64,000 bases of DNA from Actinoplanes lutulentus (GCF_003259845.1 NZ_QLMJ01000002.1:682001-746000); one strand, 5' to 3'. Shown: positions 8,758-17,810, counted from the stretch's first letter. Program-made: numbers and translations. Notes: a model not told the origin generated them from the sequence alone.

Positions 8758-10368
8758 TCAGCTTTCGTCAACGGCGTGAACCGGGACCAGTGCGACCGTG
8801 ATGTTGTCGGCGCCGCCGGCCGTGTTGGCGAACTTCACCAGCGCCCGCGCGGCATCCAGCAGCGTGCTGCCCGCGGCGATGCTCTCCCGCACGGTCGCCG
8901 CGAAGGCCACCGGATCGGGCAGGTAATTCCACAGCCCGTCGCTGCACAGCACCAGCAACCCGTCACTGGTCGCGGTGAACGCGCCGACCCGCGGCATGAT
9001 CGGCCCGGCGTCCGCGCCGAGCCAGGCGGTGATCGCGTGAGCGCGCGGATCGTCCATCGCCTCGATCGGGTCGGCGCCCAGCTTGACCATGTGGGCGGCC
9101 CACGAATCGTCCTCGGTGAGCTGCTCCGCGGGCCCGTCCGCGCCGAGCCAGTAGATCCGGCTGTCACCCACCCACCCGAATCCGACGTGCGGTCCGCGCA
9201 CCGCAGCCGCCACGATCGTGCAGGCCGGGTTCGACGCCGCCCTCCGCGGGTCGCCCGTGTGCGCGAGCGAGACCACGGCCTCGGCAGCGCCGGCTATCGC
9301 CGCCGCGACAACTCCAGCGACAGCGACAGCAGGCGAACCCTCACCCTCAGAGATCCGAGGCGGCTCGCCGCCGGCTTCCCCCTCGGGTACGCCCACCGCG
9401 CCCCCCGATCCAGCATCGCTGCCGCCCTGCGAGTCTCCATCGGCATCGCTACCCACGTGTCCAAGGCTGCCATCACCCTCTGCCGCATCGGAGCCGCCCG
9501 TGCTGGAGCCGCCCGAGCCGGAGCTTTCCGGACCGCCGGTGACGGAGCCGCCCGGCGCTCCTTCTCGGCCGGACAAACCCGACTTGTCGCCAGCGGGTCC
9601 GATATCCGAATTGCCGTCGGCGGCATGGCGAGGGGATGCGAACGGACCGGCGTCCAGCTCTCCGGTCGCCGCGGCCAGGTCGATCGTCGCGTCGGGGCTG
9701 AGGCCGTCCGCGGCCGGCGGATGCTGGGCGGCGGCGAGCAGTTCGCCGGCCGTGCGGGCCGCGATGTCGGAGGCGGCGTCCGGGTCGAACGACGCCGACA
9801 CCCCGTCGCAGACCACGACGTCAGCGGCCGCGTCGCCGACCGCCAGCCACATGGCGTCCTCGTTGCGATGGTGCCGCCGCCCGCGGTCACTCACCGCCGC
9901 GGCGACCGCGCCGCCGTCCGCTTCGATGTGATCCCGGGGCCGACCGGCCAGCATCCCGCACTCCTCGCAGTACCCGTCGGCGCCGACCGTCCGGCCGGCA
10001 CCGCAGTGCGGGCACCCCCGCCGGCGCCCGGACGACGGCTCGGAATCGCCGTCCGCACCCGGCCCGCCGTCAGCACCCAGCCTGCCGTCCACCGTGGCCT
10101 CGCCGGAAGTGGCCGAACCATCGATTTCCGCGTCTTTACCGGTTTCCCCGGCAACGAAAGCCGCGCCGCCGGCCGAAGCGCCCCCGTCGGCCGAAGCGCC
10201 CCCGTCGGCCGAAGCGCCCCCGTCGGCCGAAGCGCCGCCAGCGCCCCCAGCGCCGCCGGAACCGGCCAGGTCGGAGCCGGCGGAATCCAGGTGCCGCCCG
10301 CAGGCCTCGCAGAACGCCGCGCCCGCCGCCCGCTCATCCGCGCACGCGACGCAGTCCATAACGATCAT
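8758..10368 (-). CDS. Zinc-ribbon PP2C-family Ser/Thr protein phosphatase with Gly/Ser-rich insert
   Basis: The product of about 536 residues starts with a zinc ribbon (CVACADE...FCEACG) and a low-complexity linker containing an 18-nt repeat encoding A-S-A-D-G-G, followed by a second ribbon (CPHCG...YCEECG). The PP2C domain follows: SDRGRRHHRNEDAMW, VVVCDGVSAS, WVGDSRIYWLG, VLCSDGLWNYL and ADNITVAL, keeping the metal-binding aspartates. The usual DGMGG is DGVSA. Between the second and third motifs is an insert of about 120 residues, rich in Gly, Ser, Asp and Pro, unusual for this fold. It should reverse phosphorylation by the neighbouring PknG-like kinase. ATG 10368 has AAAGAGG upstream; GTG 10383, overlapping the pknG stop, is an alternative. 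Confidence 0.88.
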   Translation of the reverse strand: MIVMDCVACADERAAGAAFCEACGRHLDSAGSDLAGSGGAGGAGGASADGGASADGGASADGGASAGGAAFVAGETGKDAEIDGSATSGEATVDGRLGADGGPGADGDSEPSSGRRRGCPHCGAGRTVGADGYCEECGMLAGRPRDHIEADGGAVAAAVSDRGRRHHRNEDAMWLAVGDAAADVVVCDGVSASFDPDAASDIAARTAGELLAAAQHPPAADGLSPDATIDLAAATGELDAGPFASPRHAADGNSDIGPAGDKSGLSGREGAPGGSVTGGPESSGSGGSSTGGSDAAEGDGSLGHVGSDADGDSQGGSDAGSGGAVGVPEGEAGGEPPRISEGEGSPAVAVAGVVAAAIAGAAEAVVSLAHTGDPRRAASNPACTIVAAAVRGPHVGFGWVGDSRIYWLGADGPAEQLTEDDSWAAHMVKLGADPIEAMDDPRAHAITAWLGADAGPIMPRVGAFTATSDGLLVLCSDGLWNYLPDPVAFAATVRESIAAGSTLLDAARALVKFANTAGGADNITVALVPVHAVDES

Positions 10369-10379
10369 CGATGCCTCTT

Positions 10380-12632
10380 TCACGTCCGCGTCCGGGGCCG
10401 TGCCGCGTTGGCCTGGTCGACCAGGCGGATCTTCTCCGGCCCATGGGCGGCCCGGGCCATCTCCCGGTACGCCGCCTCCAGCGCGAACCGTACGTCCCGC
10501 TCCCCGGCGGTGCCGCTCCCGGTCCGCCCGAGCACCGCGACCGGAACCTTGACGCCGGTGGTCAGCGTGCCGAGAGCCTGTTCGAGCAGTTCCGCGCGGA
10601 GTGCCGCGAGCTGCGCCGCCTCCACCGTGAGGCGCTCGATCAGCTGGGCGGCCGTGGTGAGCGCGTCCACGTCGACCCGGGCCGACGGATGCGGCCGGAC
10701 CAGCGCGCGGATCGCACCGACCTGCGAGCCGGAGTACGCCGACGACGTGCCCGGCACCCGGTTGTAGGCCTCGACAGCACCGGCCCGGTCCCCGGCGGCG
10801 AGCCGGCAGCGGGCCAGACCGGCGGCGGCCGTGGTGTACGCCGGATCGGTCCGGCTGACCACGTCGTAATGGGTCAGCGCGGCGTCCCGGTCGCCGGCCA
10901 GCTCCGCGGTGAAACCGAGGGCCAGCTGCGGCGCCAGCTCGCCGGGCAGCACCGACCAGACCGCGTCGAACCGGTCCCGGGCCCGCACGTGATCACCGGT
11001 GGCGAGAGCGAGCAGCCCGTCGAACCAGGCCACCCGCCAGTCCGCGCCGGCCGACTCGGCGAGCAGCGTACGGAACGTGGCCGCCTCGTCGAACCGCCCG
11101 GTACGCGCACCGAGGTCGATGTGCGCCCGCAGCTCCCGCAGCCGAACCTCAAGGGTGTAGTGCGGCGCCTTGCCGAGCAGCGTGAGCACCTCGGCGGGGT
11201 CGGTGACGGTGACCGAGGCCAGAAACGCCGCCGCCGCGTCCCCGAGGTCGATCATCGGCGTGGGAAGGTCCTGCCACCGCACCCCGTCCGACTGCGGGTC
11301 GGTCCGCAGCTCGCCGGTGAACAGCTTCGACGGGGCAGGCCGCGCCTCCCCGCCGGCCGCCAGCACCTGCCGCAGCACCCCGAGCATCTGGTCGGTCATC
11401 TCGGCCGCGTCGACGAACCGGTCCGCCGGATCCGCGCTGGTGGCCCGATCCACGAGCCGGTAGAACGCCTCGTGCCGCACGTACACGTCGAACGACTGCC
11501 GATCGGGCAGGCTCTCCTTGAACGTGCTCTGATAGCCCCGGAAATCGGTGGTGAGCACCGCGAGGGTCCGGCCGATCGTGTACAGATCGGACGCGATCGA
11601 CGGCCCGGCCGTCGCCATCTCCGGCGCCTGATAGCCGATCGTCCCGTACAGCGCCGACTCGTGGTCGTCGATGTGCACGACGCCGCCCAGGTCGATGAGC
11701 CGCATCTGGTCACCGGACTGGATCACGTTGTCCGGCTTGAAGTCGCAGAAGATCAGGCCGCGGTCGTGCAGATAACCGAACGCCGGCATGATCTCCAGGA
11801 CGTACGCGAGGGCCTGGTCCACCGGCAGCGGCACCGAGGCCGCTTTGAGCAGGTCCTTGAGGGACTTGCCGCCGACGTACTCCATCACGATGTACCCGGC
11901 GCCGTCGTGTTCCACGAAGTTGTAGATCTTGACGATGTTCGGGTGCTCGACCTCGGCGAGGAACCGGCGCTCGGCCACCGCGGCGGCCAGGGCGTCCTCG
12001 TCGCCGGAATTGAGCAGGCCCTTGAGCACCACCCACCGGTCCGAGACGTTCTTGTCGACGGCCAGGTAGATCCAGCCGAGACCGCCGTGGGCGAGCGGGC
12101 CGGCCACCTCGTACTGCCCGGCGACGAGGTCGCCCTTGACCAGTTTCGGGGTGAAGTTGAAGGACTCGCCGCAGGTGGCGCAGAACCCGGAGGTGCGGCC
12201 GGGCCGGTCACCGCGGCTGCGGCCGACCGGGGTGCCGCACTTCGCGCAGTACCGTTTCGACTCCGGCACCTCGCCGGCACTCATCACGGCGGTGGCCGGG
12301 TCGGCCTGGACGATCGGCGCGATCTCGACGAGCCCGCCGCCGAAACGCCGCCGGGTCTGGCCGCGCGATCCGCTGCGCCCGCTGGCGCCGGTCCGGGTGG
12401 ACAGGGCCGACGACCGGATCGAGGAGGACCCGTTCACCCGGGGCCGGGGCATGGTCGGCGCGGACAGCGCCGGCGTGGACGCCGCCGGCCCAGAAACCGC
12501 CGGTCCAGAAATTACCGGCCCAGAAACTGCCGGTCGGGAAACCGCGGGCGCGGAAACGGCCGGGGCCATGCCGCAGGTGTCGCAGTACCCGTCCTCAAGC
12601 GTGCCGGGACAGTTCCGCTGGCATCTGGTCAC
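10380..12632 (-). CDS. pknG: Serine/threonine protein kinase PknG-like, with zinc ribbon, rubredoxin-like and TPR regions
   Basis: The 750-residue length is that of mycobacterial PknG. Order: a short zinc ribbon (CQRNC...CDTC, residues 4-20); a Pro/Ala-rich linker; a rubredoxin-like pair CAKCG/CATCG (about 129-154); a kinase domain from about 170 with Lys204 in VVLKGLLNSGDED, catalytic Asp297 in FCDFKPDN and DLGG at 314-317; then TPR-like helices. The VVLKG, FCDFKPDN and DLGG variants are PknG-like rather than PknB-like. PknG is a soluble kinase that adjusts glutamate metabolism by phosphorylating GarA. The GTG start at 12632 has GAGGGA 6 nt upstream and overlaps the preceding stop. Context with glnX and glnH supports the assignment strongly. 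Confidence 0.93.
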   Translation of the reverse strand: MTRCQRNCPGTLEDGYCDTCGMAPAVSAPAVSRPAVSGPVISGPAVSGPAASTPALSAPTMPRPRVNGSSSIRSSALSTRTGASGRSGSRGQTRRRFGGGLVEIAPIVQADPATAVMSAGEVPESKRYCAKCGTPVGRSRGDRPGRTSGFCATCGESFNFTPKLVKGDLVAGQYEVAGPLAHGGLGWIYLAVDKNVSDRWVVLKGLLNSGDEDALAAAVAERRFLAEVEHPNIVKIYNFVEHDGAGYIVMEYVGGKSLKDLLKAASVPLPVDQALAYVLEIMPAFGYLHDRGLIFCDFKPDNVIQSGDQMRLIDLGGVVHIDDHESALYGTIGYQAPEMATAGPSIASDLYTIGRTLAVLTTDFRGYQSTFKESLPDRQSFDVYVRHEAFYRLVDRATSADPADRFVDAAEMTDQMLGVLRQVLAAGGEARPAPSKLFTGELRTDPQSDGVRWQDLPTPMIDLGDAAAAFLASVTVTDPAEVLTLLGKAPHYTLEVRLRELRAHIDLGARTGRFDEAATFRTLLAESAGADWRVAWFDGLLALATGDHVRARDRFDAVWSVLPGELAPQLALGFTAELAGDRDAALTHYDVVSRTDPAYTTAAAGLARCRLAAGDRAGAVEAYNRVPGTSSAYSGSQVGAIRALVRPHPSARVDVDALTTAAQLIERLTVEAAQLAALRAELLEQALGTLTTGVKVPVAVLGRTGSGTAGERDVRFALEAAYREMARAAHGPEKIRLVDQANAARPRTRT

Positions 12633-13798
12633 CGGGCATCCCTCGCAGCGATCGTGGTTGACAGAGCCTCCTGGTACGCACCGACCGCGGCCCGTGCCAC
12701 GGTCAGATCGCACGGCGCCTCGTAGAGCGCGGCCCGCGCCGCCTCGGCGAGCGGCGTCAGCACGGCGTCCTCGCCGAGCCCGCGCCGCAGCGCCTTCGCC
12801 CGGTACCCGTCGAGCCGCCCGCGCAGCTCGCCACGCTCGGCGAGCAGACCGGTGTTGTGTGCGGCCGCCGCCCGTAACGCGGCCAGCCGCTCGTTCGCCT
12901 GCCGGTTCCACTGGGCCAGCCTCGGCGCGATCAACGCCCACTGTCCGGCGGCGGCCAGCGCCTCGATCGCCGCGAGCTCGGTTTGTGGGTCGGTTACGCG
13001 TACCGCAGCGATTTTGGGCTCGGGAAAACGCCCGGCCGCGAGGTGCCGCGCAGCGTCCGCGGCCCGCAGGGCCGTGCCGATCTCGGCCGTGAGCGTTCGG
13101 GCGTCGCGCAACCGCTGTTCCAGCCAGGCGCGCAGCTCGGTCGCGGAGGTCCGTTCCGCGTCGGCGCGGGTGATCAGATCACGCACCCGGGCCAGGATCG
13201 CCGGATCGGCGCTGAGCGGATCGGAGGCGAGCGTGCCGGTGAAGGTACCGAGCAGGCGGTTCGCATCGTCGAGCAGCGGACCGGAACCGAGCGCCCGGGC
13301 GTGTGCCAGCGCGGCAGCGGCGTCGGCGGCGCCGGGCAGCAGCCGCCGCCACCGGTCACCGGCCTGGGAGACGACGTCGACCGCGGTGGCGAACGCGGAC
13401 TCCATGGCGGCGAGCAGATCACCGGGGGAGCAGACCGTGCTGACCTGGCCGGCGCCGGTGAGACCGCGCTGCGCGAGTGGAACCGTGCTGGTGGAGAGCG
13501 TGATCGAACCACCGAGGATCAAGCGGGTGAACGCGGCGGCGTCGACCCGGCGGGCTCCGCGCAACGCCCGGGCCTCGGCGATCAGCTCACCGAGACGCCG
13601 ATGACCCTGCCAGAGCTGTGCCAGCGCGTCCTCGGCGTCGGCCCAGGCGATCGCGGTCTGCCCGGTCAGCCGGGTGGCGCCGAGTTCCTTGCGGTCCGGG
13701 TTCTCGTCGAGCTCGACCAGGTTCGCCGCCATCGCCGCGACGGCGCTCTCCAGTCGCTCCAGCTCGATGTCGGCGCGGGTCAGTGCGGGATCGGTCAT
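12629..13798 (-). CDS. Helical protein of unknown function between glnH and pknG
   Basis: The 389-residue protein is rich in Ala, Leu, Arg and Glu and predicted largely helical or coiled coil; I see no signal peptide, membrane segment or catalytic motif. It starts with ATG at 13798 overlapping the glnH stop (ATGA), and its stop overlaps the pknG GTG, so it is translationally locked into the operon. The mycobacterial glnX-glnH-pknG operon, as I know it, has no gene at this place. A cytoplasmic link between membrane sensor and kinase, or a regulatory subunit of PknG, is a reasonable guess from position only. Confidence 0.8.
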   Translation of the reverse strand: MTDPALTRADIELERLESAVAAMAANLVELDENPDRKELGATRLTGQTAIAWADAEDALAQLWQGHRRLGELIAEARALRGARRVDAAAFTRLILGGSITLSTSTVPLAQRGLTGAGQVSTVCSPGDLLAAMESAFATAVDVVSQAGDRWRRLLPGAADAAAALAHARALGSGPLLDDANRLLGTFTGTLASDPLSADPAILARVRDLITRADAERTSATELRAWLEQRLRDARTLTAEIGTALRAADAARHLAAGRFPEPKIAAVRVTDPQTELAAIEALAAAGQWALIAPRLAQWNRQANERLAALRAAAAHNTGLLAERGELRGRLDGYRAKALRRGLGEDAVLTPLAEAARAALYEAPCDLTVARAAVGAYQEALSTTIAARDAR

Positions 13799-14733
13799 CG
13801 GTATCGCGCCGCCGGTGGCTGTGGGGCCGGGCCGAGGGCGCCCAGCCATTTCTCGTAGGTGGTCTTCCAGGTGCCGTCCCGGCGGCTCTGATCGAGGACC
13901 GCGTTGACGAACCGGGTGAGATCGGGGTGCTGTTTCGAGATGGCGACAGCGTACGGCTCCTCGGTGAACCGCGGGCCGACGACCTTGGCGAACGGGTCCT
14001 GGGCAGCGAGTCCGGCCAGGATCGTGTCGTCGGTCGAGATCGCCACGACCTCGTTCTGCTGGAACGCGACGAGGCACTCGCCCCAGCCGTTGCGGGCCGT
14101 CGCACCGGTTCCGGCTTTCTGCAGGTTGGCCAGCGACGTCGAGCCGACCGCTGCGCAGACCTTCTGATCCTTGAGGTCGTCCAGGCCGTCCACCGTGGAG
14201 TCCTCGGCGACGAGCAGCCGCTGCCCGGTCTCCAGGTACGTCGTGGAGAAGTCGACCTGCTCCCAGCGGGCGCAGTTCGCGGTCATCGTGTTGATCACCA
14301 GGTCGACCGTGTCGGCACCGTCGCTGAAGATCGTGGTGCGATCGGCGTGCGGGATCACCCGGATCTGCAGCTTGTTCTCGTCACCGAAGATGGCCTTGGC
14401 GATGAGCTTGCCCATGTCGATGTCGAAGCCCTCGACCTTCCCGCTGAACGGGTTGCGCGAGCTGAACAGCGGACTGTCCTGGCTGGTGCCGAGGACCAGC
14501 CGGCCTCGTTTCTGGATGGTCTCCAGGTAGCTCCTGGCCGGCATCTTCCCCGGTGCGGGAGTGGCGCCTGACGGCCGGAGGCTGGCGCGGGCGTCGCAGT
14601 TGACCGGCGCCGGCGCCGTGGTCTCCTTCGTCGTCTCCACCGGGACCGGAGCCGCCGTTTGCGGCGCGTCGTCCGTGCACCCGGCCAGGAGCAGGACCAG
14701 CGCCATCGCTCCCACTGTGATCCTGGTACGCAT
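13795..14733 (-). CDS. glnH: GlnH-like amino-acid-binding lipoprotein
   Basis: The 312-residue protein has a lipoprotein signal (LLLAGC, lipidated Cys19), a Thr/Pro-rich tether, and a family 3 solute-binding fold: GRLVLGTSQDSPLFSS at the mature start, FDIDMGKLIAKAIFG, VDLVINTMTA and a C-terminal WKTTYEKWLG. No ABC permease or ATPase lies nearby, which argues for a sensory rather than transport role. In mycobacteria GlnH binds aspartate outside the cell and signals via GlnX to PknG. The gene is coupled on both sides by 4-bp ATGA overlaps. Ligand identity here is inferred from the family and operon, not from binding residues. Confidence 0.9.
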   Translation of the reverse strand: MRTRITVGAMALVLLLAGCTDDAPQTAAPVPVETTKETTAPAPVNCDARASLRPSGATPAPGKMPARSYLETIQKRGRLVLGTSQDSPLFSSRNPFSGKVEGFDIDMGKLIAKAIFGDENKLQIRVIPHADRTTIFSDGADTVDLVINTMTANCARWEQVDFSTTYLETGQRLLVAEDSTVDGLDDLKDQKVCAAVGSTSLANLQKAGTGATARNGWGECLVAFQQNEVVAISTDDTILAGLAAQDPFAKVVGPRFTEEPYAVAISKQHPDLTRFVNAVLDQSRRDGTWKTTYEKWLGALGPAPQPPAARYR

Positions 14734-16025
14734 CAGCGGTACTCCTCCAGACGCGCACGCAGCCCGAGCGCGGCCAGTACGCACGCCGCCAGCACCAGCA
14801 GCGGCGCGAGAATCGTCAGCGCACCGAGGCCCCGCCCGGCCTGATGGATCTCCTCGTCGAAGACCGCCCGACGCCTGTCGAGGGCCTCGTCCAGCGTGCC
14901 GGTGAGCGCCGCGAACGCGTCGGTGGAATCCTGCCCGACCGCGAGTTTCACGGCGCCGTCGTAATCGCCGTTGTCGTCGAGCTCGCGGACCTGCTGGTGC
15001 AGCGCCAGGTAGGCGTCGTGCTGGGCACGCGCCTGCCGCATCAGCCCCGCTTCCTTGAGCAGCTCCGGGTCGTCGAACGTGAGCCGGGCCTGCGCCGCCG
15101 TGAAATCCTCCTCGTGCGGGCCGTCGCCGGCCCGGGCCGCGAGCGTCAGAGCCTCCGAGGCCCGCTCGCGCAGCGCGAGGATGCGCCGCTCGGCGAGCGC
15201 GGTCACCGGCACCGAACCGTCCTCGCCGGCGCTGCGCAGATGGTCGCGCTGCAACGCGAACAGCACGCCGGTCGCGGCCACCAGCAGCACGGTCAGGCCG
15301 GTCGCGGCCACCAGCGGCAGGTTGAAGGTCCGGCGCGTGGCGCGGCTCAGATAGACCTGGGTGGCGACGAGCGCGCTGGTCAGGGCGACCACCAGGACCA
15401 GGAGCAGGATCAGCCACCAGGAGCTGCGGGCGACCTCGTAACCCGCGTCGACCTCGCGGGAGGCGAACTGGAACAGCGACTGCGCGGTCGGCTGCAGCGT
15501 CTGCTGGTTGAGCTCGGAGGCGGTGGAGAGGTAGGACGCGCCGACCGGCAGTCCCTGCCGGTTGGCGGCGCGCGCGGTCGCGACCAGCGCGGCGTACCGG
15601 GTGGTCCCGGCCGCGAGGGCGTGCACCGCCTCTGCCGCCTCACTGCCCTCAGGGGTACGCCGTGACGCCGAGGTGAGGGCCGTGGTGACCTGTGCCAGCC
15701 GCTCTTCGTACCGTGCGGTGAGCGCGGCCGGCTCCAGCCCGCCGGCGAGGAACGCCTGCGCGGCGATGGTGTCCGCCTCGGCCAGCGAGGAGTAGATCGT
15801 CTCCGCCTCGGCGAGCAGCGGCTGAGCCCGATCGCGCAGGTCAGCGGTGCCGGCCGCGGCCGAGGTCGCGGTCAGCCCGGCGACCAGGCCGGTCAGCGCG
15901 CCGAGAACGAGCAGCAGAACGAGCAGCAGTTGCAGCCGGCCGGGAGAGGTGTGCCGCAACTGGCCGGCCCGGCGCAGCGCACCCCGGCCGCCAGGGACAG
16001 GGTGTTGCGCCAAGAGTGTGGTCAA
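14733..16025 (-). CDS. glnX: GlnX-like multi-pass membrane sensor/transducer
   Basis: The product of about 430 residues has four predicted membrane helices (LQLLLVLLLVLGAL, WWLILLLVLVVALTSAL, LTVLLVAATGVLFAL and LTILAPLLVLAACVLAAL) enclosing two large helical, probably extracytoplasmic domains, a topology resembling bacterial chemosensors. It is first in the operon with glnH and pknG, matching mycobacterial glnX, whose product couples GlnH to PknG. Start: TTG 16025 has GGAGG 5 nt upstream. GTG 16046 also follows GGAGG directly, and the frame runs to 16103, but that extension would include a 14-bp hairpin that looks like the terminator of the previous gene. Assignment rests on topology and synteny rather than strong motifs. 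Confidence 0.8.
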   Translation of the reverse strand: MTTLLAQHPVPGGRGALRRAGQLRHTSPGRLQLLLVLLLVLGALTGLVAGLTATSAAAGTADLRDRAQPLLAEAETIYSSLAEADTIAAQAFLAGGLEPAALTARYEERLAQVTTALTSASRRTPEGSEAAEAVHALAAGTTRYAALVATARAANRQGLPVGASYLSTASELNQQTLQPTAQSLFQFASREVDAGYEVARSSWWLILLLVLVVALTSALVATQVYLSRATRRTFNLPLVAATGLTVLLVAATGVLFALQRDHLRSAGEDGSVPVTALAERRILALRERASEALTLAARAGDGPHEEDFTAAQARLTFDDPELLKEAGLMRQARAQHDAYLALHQQVRELDDNGDYDGAVKLAVGQDSTDAFAALTGTLDEALDRRRAVFDEEIHQAGRGLGALTILAPLLVLAACVLAALGLRARLEEYR

Positions 16026-16060
16026 GCGGGCCTCCGTGTCGTCCACCCTCCACTGTGAGA

Positions 16061-16093
16061 CACCCGCGCAACCGATCAACGGTTGCGCGGGTG
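16061..16093 (-). terminator. Perfect 14-bp hairpin after the acyl-CoA synthetase gene
   Basis: Arms CACCCGCGCAACCG (16061-16074) and CGGTTGCGCGGGTG (16080-16093) pair completely around ATCAA. It lies 17 nt beyond the stop of the acyl-CoA synthetase gene and just before the glnX operon, so it probably separates the two transcripts. There is no minus-strand U-tract after the stem, although GTTTT follows on the plus strand. Confidence 0.75.
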
Positions 16094-16109
16094 CCGTTTT
16101 CACATGTGT

Positions 16110-17657
16110 CTATTTGAGCTCGCGCTTGAGCAGCTTCCCGGTGGCGGTCATCGGCAGCGACTCGACGATGCTCACCACGCGCGGGTACTTGTAGCTCGCC
16201 ATCTGCTCCTTGCTCCAGGCGACGATCTCGGCGTCGGTGGCCTGGGCGCCCGGCTTGAGGATCACAAACGCCTTGATCTCCTCGCCGTGGCTCGGGTGCG
16301 GCACGCCGATCACCGCGGCCAGCGAGATCGCCTCGTGGGTGAGCAGGACCTCCTCGATCTCCCGGGGGTACACGTTGAAGCCACCCCGGATGATCATGTC
16401 CTTGGCGCGGTCGACGATGTAGTAGAAGCCGTCCTTGTCGCGGCGGGCCAGGTCGCCGGAGCGGAACCAGCCGTTGTTCATCACCTCGGCGGTCGCCTCG
16501 GGGCGGTTGTAGTAGCCGCGCATGATGTTGTGGCCACGGATCGCGACCTCGCCGATCTCGTCGACGCCGTCGATCGTGTTCCACTCGCCGTCGATCAGCT
16601 TCACCTCGACACCCCAGATCGGGATGCCGATCGAGCCGGGCCGGGGCTCCGAGTTCGGATCGCTGAACGTGGCGACCGGCGACGTCTCGGACAGGCCGTA
16701 ACCCTCGAGGATGGTGACGCCGAAGCGCTCCTTGACCGCCTTGATGATCTCGATCGGGAGGCTGGAGCCGCCGGAGACCGCGACCCGCATGTTCCGCGCG
16801 ATCCGCTCGACGTCGACGTCGTCACCGAGGGCGTTGAGCAGGCCCCAGTACATCGTCGGGACGCCGGCGAAGAACGTCACGTTCTCGCTCTGCAGCAGCT
16901 GGACCGCGGCGTTCGGCTCGAAGCGGGGCAGCAGCACCAGGGTGGCGGCGGTGGCGAAGCCGGCGTTCATGTTCACCGTGCTGCCGAACGAGTGGAACAG
17001 CGGCAGCACCAGCAGATGCGTGTCGGTGGCCGGCTGGGTGCCGAAGAGCCGGTTGCAGGTGAGCGCGTTCAGCACCAGGTTCGAGTGGGAGAGCTCCGCG
17101 CCCTTGGCCTGCCCGGTCGTGCCGCTGGTGTAGAGGATCACCGCGGCGTCGGTCTCCGCGCGCTGGACCGTCTCGAAGGCGGGTGACTGCCCGGCCAGGG
17201 CCTGCCCGAGCGTCTCGGCGCCCTCGACGCTCGACGCGGCCGCCGGGTCGGCGGTGATCAGGAAGAAGTGCTCGGTGCCCTCGGTCTCGGTGAACCCGGC
17301 CCAGCCCTCGGCGCCCATCGGCAGCTCCGGCGTGCCCTGGAAACAGAGGTACGCCTTCGCCTCCGAGTCCTTCAGGTGGTACGCGATCTCGCGGCCCTTG
17401 AGCAGCACGTTCAGCGGGACGACGACCGCGCCGGCCTTGAGGATCCCGTAATAGACGATCGGGAAGTACGGCAGGTTGGGGCAGGAGAGCGCCACCTTGT
17501 CACCGGGTTGGATGCCCCGGGCGGTGAGCATCGCGGCGACCTGGCCGGCCGCTGCGTTCACCTGCGCGTACGTCAGCCGCGTCGGACCGAGCACCACGGC
17601 GGCACGGTCCGGGTAGAGGCGGGCGCTGTCCTCCAGGAGTACGGAGAGGTTGAGCAT
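16110..17657 (-). CDS. Long-chain fatty acid--CoA ligase (FadD-type, ANL superfamily)
   Basis: The 515-residue enzyme should activate a fatty acid through an acyl-AMP intermediate to acyl-CoA in the cytoplasm. Visible ANL motifs are A3 YTSGTTGQAKGAELSH, LEGYGLSETSPV (A5), GWFRSGDLARRDKDGFYYIVDRAKD (A7/A8) and the A10 catalytic lysine in LPMTATGKLLKREL. The ATG at 17657 has AAAGGA 8 nt upstream; an in-frame ATG 6 codons earlier lacks one. The gene appears monocistronic, ending at the hairpin at 16061-16093, and is divergent from the EAL/HDOD gene. Chain-length preference cannot be read from sequence. Confidence 0.93.
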   Translation of the reverse strand: MLNLSVLLEDSARLYPDRAAVVLGPTRLTYAQVNAAAGQVAAMLTARGIQPGDKVALSCPNLPYFPIVYYGILKAGAVVVPLNVLLKGREIAYHLKDSEAKAYLCFQGTPELPMGAEGWAGFTETEGTEHFFLITADPAAASSVEGAETLGQALAGQSPAFETVQRAETDAAVILYTSGTTGQAKGAELSHSNLVLNALTCNRLFGTQPATDTHLLVLPLFHSFGSTVNMNAGFATAATLVLLPRFEPNAAVQLLQSENVTFFAGVPTMYWGLLNALGDDVDVERIARNMRVAVSGGSSLPIEIIKAVKERFGVTILEGYGLSETSPVATFSDPNSEPRPGSIGIPIWGVEVKLIDGEWNTIDGVDEIGEVAIRGHNIMRGYYNRPEATAEVMNNGWFRSGDLARRDKDGFYYIVDRAKDMIIRGGFNVYPREIEEVLLTHEAISLAAVIGVPHPSHGEEIKAFVILKPGAQATDAEIVAWSKEQMASYKYPRVVSIVESLPMTATGKLLKRELK

Positions 17658-17810
17658 CCGGTGGATCCTTTGCATCAGATTGTGACGGCCGTCTCATACC
17701 AACATGGGGACGGCTGTCCGAGGAACCCTCCGTTTCGACTTTGTTTCCTTCCGCCTGTTTCTCAACTGTCGTCTGTTACTGCCGATGGCCTCGACGTGGG
17801 AATCCCGACG

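Noticed and set aside
10371..12725. 784-codon plus-strand frame
   Set aside because: It is the antisense shadow of pknG, whose domains, start site and operon context are clear.
13795..15417. Single long glnH frame of 540 codons
   Set aside because: The first part overlaps the GlnX-like gene out of frame; the lipoprotein signal at 14733 marks the true start.
16026..16103. N-terminal extension of GlnX to GTG 16103
   Set aside because: It would translate through a perfect 14-bp hairpin that fits better as the terminator of the preceding gene; good ribosome-binding sites lie downstream.
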